Positions 4,491-6,188 of a stretch of DNA of 6,188 bases are shown here, piece after piece (the first letter of the stretch is position 1; the number at the start of each line of letters is the position of its first letter). Source of the DNA: Clostridium sp. CAG:609. GTDB taxonomy: Bacteria > Bacillota_I > Bacilli_A > RF39 > UBA660. Below the pieces are notes generated by a model. The model ran no database searches and had not been told where the DNA came from. It worked only from the letters and a program-made list of their open reading frames with translations. The stretch covers positions 22,145 through 28,332 of the forward strand of contig FR903530.1 in the NCBI GenBank assembly GCA_000438075.1, in the 5' to 3' direction. The position numbers and the translations under genes were made by a program.

Positions 4491-6066
4491 TTGGTAAATT
4501 TTGACTTCCATCTCCAGAAGCATAGGCTACTGAAGCTTTTAGATACAAGACTGGACGGCCGCCAATCCCAGCGTTCGCACTGTAGAAGCCCAGGTAGCCA
4601 TTGTGGTCCAGATTGAACACATAATCGTTGCTCGAAGAATCAGGCGTTATTGTCCATTCAGATAGCCCCATATACATCCAATTGACGGACGTTATTGATG
4701 GGCTATCATAAGAACGCAAGTTTGTTGTCCATGCACTTGGACTCGCAGCAAATCCATAATCGGAGGCATACATTAATCCTATTTTCGATGTTCCATCACT
4801 AGGTCCATACGTTTTTGTAGCTTTTGTTATTTCAGCAGTATACATTGCACTTGGAGTAACATTGCATGTTGTATGCCCACTCACTTTCCATATAGTATCT
4901 TCAATTAAATTTGACCATGTTGTACCTATATTATTTAAAAAGTTTGTATTTAAATTCGTTTTATTAAATAGACTTGTACTCCACTCATTTGAACCAAATC
5001 CACCATTTATACTGGTATCATTTTTATAATTCCAAGAATATATATTTATTGTTGTTAATTCTCCTTTATATGTTGAGTGAGTACTTTTCAAGAATGTACC
5101 TGTGTTATACTCACCATCTGTTCCAAGTAAATTACTATTTACATAATCATATTTGATTAATTTTACTTGATTTTCAAATGCTCCGATTATTCTATATAAG
5201 TTATCTGTTGGACATGGACTTGCTGTTGAACCAAAACATACAAAGTTATTAGGATTTGCTCCTGCATATCGATATGAATTATCTTTAGCTCCATTTGTTA
5301 GGTTTGAATCATGATAATATATGTTTGAAACAGTATTTAACCCATTATAAAAATTAACAATGCAATCATTTAAATTATCCCCATTTGCACAGAAATCTGC
5401 AATAGATGTTAACAATTTATCTTTTTGTAAAACAACATCAATATTTAATGTTGAATTTTCATTATTTGATTGATCAGTACCTAAATTAACAAAAGTTAAA
5501 GTAAATGTCCATGTGTGAATTACTTCTGATTTATTACTAGAGGTTGCTATAATATGATCTGTTACTATGTTAAATGCTCCGTTTACACCAGTTATATCAA
5601 AACCTTTTAAATTATTATTAACTGTAACAAATTTTAAGTTATCTGCACTTGATTCAACTATGTTACCATTTTCATCTTTTACAGTTAATATAACCTCAGG
5701 TTTCTTATCAGTTGTTGTGTATCTATATGTATTATTTTTTATTATAACACCTGCAAAGTATTTACTTGATGCACTTTCTGTTTTACTTGATGCCATTAAC
5801 TTTACTTTTGGATTTGTTGTAGCAGTTAAATTGCTACCACCAGTTTTAAAATTATCTGTATTTGCACTTAATGATAAAGTATTTCCTTTTGTAAATATTA
5901 TTGTATCCCCACTTGCTGTTACTTCACCAGCTCCTTCAACATCATCATCTATCGTCGGAGCTAAATAAGAATAAGTAAACTTACCTATTAATAAAGCTAT
6001 AGTTATTAATATTAAAATAAATATTAAAACTAAAGATATTGTTCTTGCATTTATTTTTTTATTCAT
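4474..6066 (-). CDS. Membrane-anchored extracellular protein with C-terminal lectin-like, possibly variable, domain
   Basis: This 530-residue protein has a short basic N-terminus and one strong membrane helix (about 10-29), most likely a signal anchor with the rest outside the cell. Residues about 45-215 look like a Ser/Thr/Asn-rich beta-sandwich. A second module begins near 220 with cysteines at 226, 235, 277, 285 and 401, and with the stretches YYHDSNLTNGAKDNSYRY (250-267) and NLYRIIGAFENQVKLIKYD (289-307). It ends in GLSEWTITP (467-475), a polar stretch, and GGRPVLYLKASV (502-513), then GDGSQNLPIRLSD. This ending resembles C-type-lectin/FISUMP-like domains (family knowledge recalled from pattern, not searched). 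A ligand-binding surface role is inferred. The ATG at 6066 has GAGGTG upstream; the overlapping ATG at 6070 hits a stop at once. The N-terminal two thirds are AT-rich like the genome, but the 3' 360 bases average 44% GC, with mostly NNC codons at the peak. The stop lies inside a duplicated repeat. Confidence 0.85.
   Translation of the reverse strand: MNKKINARTISLVLIFILILITIALLIGKFTYSYLAPTIDDDVEGAGEVTASGDTIIFTKGNTLSLSANTDNFKTGGSNLTATTNPKVKLMASSKTESASSKYFAGVIIKNNTYRYTTTDKKPEVILTVKDENGNIVESSADNLKFVTVNNNLKGFDITGVNGAFNIVTDHIIATSSNKSEVIHTWTFTLTFVNLGTDQSNNENSTLNIDVVLQKDKLLTSIADFCANGDNLNDCIVNFYNGLNTVSNIYYHDSNLTNGAKDNSYRYAGANPNNFVCFGSTASPCPTDNLYRIIGAFENQVKLIKYDYVNSNLLGTDGEYNTGTFLKSTHSTYKGELTTINIYSWNYKNDTSINGGFGSNEWSTSLFNKTNLNTNFLNNIGTTWSNLIEDTIWKVSGHTTCNVTPSAMYTAEITKATKTYGPSDGTSKIGLMYASDYGFAASPSAWTTNLRSYDSPSITSVNWMYMGLSEWTITPDSSSNDYVFNLDHNGYLGFYSANAGIGGRPVLYLKASVAYASGDGSQNLPIRLSD
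4537..4690 (-). other. Candidate DGR variable region at the 3' end of the surface-protein gene
   Basis: Residues about 459-510 fall here. In 4561-4620, 10 of 20 codons end in C (TTC, GAC, CAC, GGC, TAC, GGC, TTC, TAC, AAC, GGC), against 0 of 20 in 5881-5940 of the same gene. DGRs copy a template repeat while randomising its adenines, so AAC codons become NNC codons coding for varied residues on a lectin-like surface, close to the protein end. A fixed GC-rich stretch, GGGATTGGCGGCCGTCCAG, follows the varied codons, as does the initiation-of-homing segment in known DGRs, and a hairpin lies downstream. No reverse transcriptase or template is in the window. The alternative is gene conversion or transfer of a GC-richer 3' end. 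Confidence 0.45.
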
Positions 6067-6098
6067 TCATCACACCTCTATCATATACTATATAAATT

Positions 6099-6107
6099 AT
6101 TATAACA
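6099..6107 (-). promoter_or_regulatory. Predicted extended -10 promoter of the surface-protein gene
   Basis: On the minus strand TGTTATAAT (6107-6099) is a perfect TATAAT with the TG extension. The -35 position holds only TTTATT-like sequence. The start point would be near 6092, giving a leader of about 26 bases with GAGGTG (6078-6073) before the ATG. Upstream, 6108-6188 contains no gene, only AT-rich sequence and a small ACCCT/AGGGT inverted repeat (6165-6176). Confidence 0.55.
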
Positions 6108-6188
6108 TTTAATTTTACTTTAATAAAGCTTTTTATTCTAAAACTCAGTATAATCTTGAAATGCACCCTTTAGGGTAGACATTTATAA

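Noticed and set aside
4307..4616. Short plus-strand frames across the right repeat
   Set aside because: They run through a terminator hairpin and into the antisense of the surface-protein gene, with no ribosome site or family pattern.
5567..5968. Plus-strand open frame of 133 codons within the surface-protein gene
   Set aside because: It is the antisense shadow of the Ser/Thr/Asn-rich region, with no ribosome site. The same holds for the frames at 1658-1870 and 4974-5156.
6165..6176. ACCCT/AGGGT inverted repeat upstream of the surface-protein promoter
   Set aside because: The stem is five pairs with a two-base loop, has no T-tract and is cut off from context by the window edge. It is too small to assign a role.
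1..6188. CRISPR array, tRNA, rRNA or riboswitch
   Set aside because: No regularly spaced short repeats, no tRNA-like cloverleaf and no recognisable riboswitch core were seen on either strand.

Overview
This is a very AT-rich stretch of bacterial chromosome, apart from one GC-rich patch. The standard code fits: all tryptophans I checked are TGG, and the surface-protein gene ends in TGA. AT-biased codons, strong GGAGG-type ribosome sites and the engB/der GTPases suggest a low-GC Bacillota, perhaps an uncultured gut relative of the Mollicutes/RF39 group. The placement is inference; the base composition is seen.

Layout. Positions 28-2365 (minus strand) hold a compact housekeeping operon transcribed engB -> small type IV pilin-like protein -> der. 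engB and the pilin gene overlap, and only 15 bases separate the pilin gene from der. Both GTPases act in ribosome assembly. A divergent 79-base promoter region (2366-2444) separates this operon from a plus-strand gene for a 117-residue membrane-associated protein that I do not recognise. Positions 2799-3078 contain hairpins, a 111-base repeat and the upstream region of an IS4-type transposase (3079-4269), which is intact. A second copy of the repeat lies at 4381-4490. It runs into the 3' end of a minus-strand gene (4474-6066) for a 530-residue membrane-anchored extracellular protein.

The most interesting part is the 3' end of that surface-protein gene. GC rises from 18% (4921-4980) to 55% (4561-4620). 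In the peak half the codons end in C, many as NNC with different first two bases (TTC, GAC, CAC, TAC, GGC), and the protein ends in a C-type-lectin-like W..T..../G-RPVLYLK pattern. This is what the variable region of a diversity-generating retroelement (DGR) target looks like. No reverse transcriptase or template repeat is in the window, so this remains a hypothesis.

The repeat flanking the transposase matches the last codons and downstream terminator of the surface-protein gene. The left copy may therefore mark a second, lost member of the same gene family. The transposase gene also has an inverted repeat that would hide its ribosome site in read-through transcripts.
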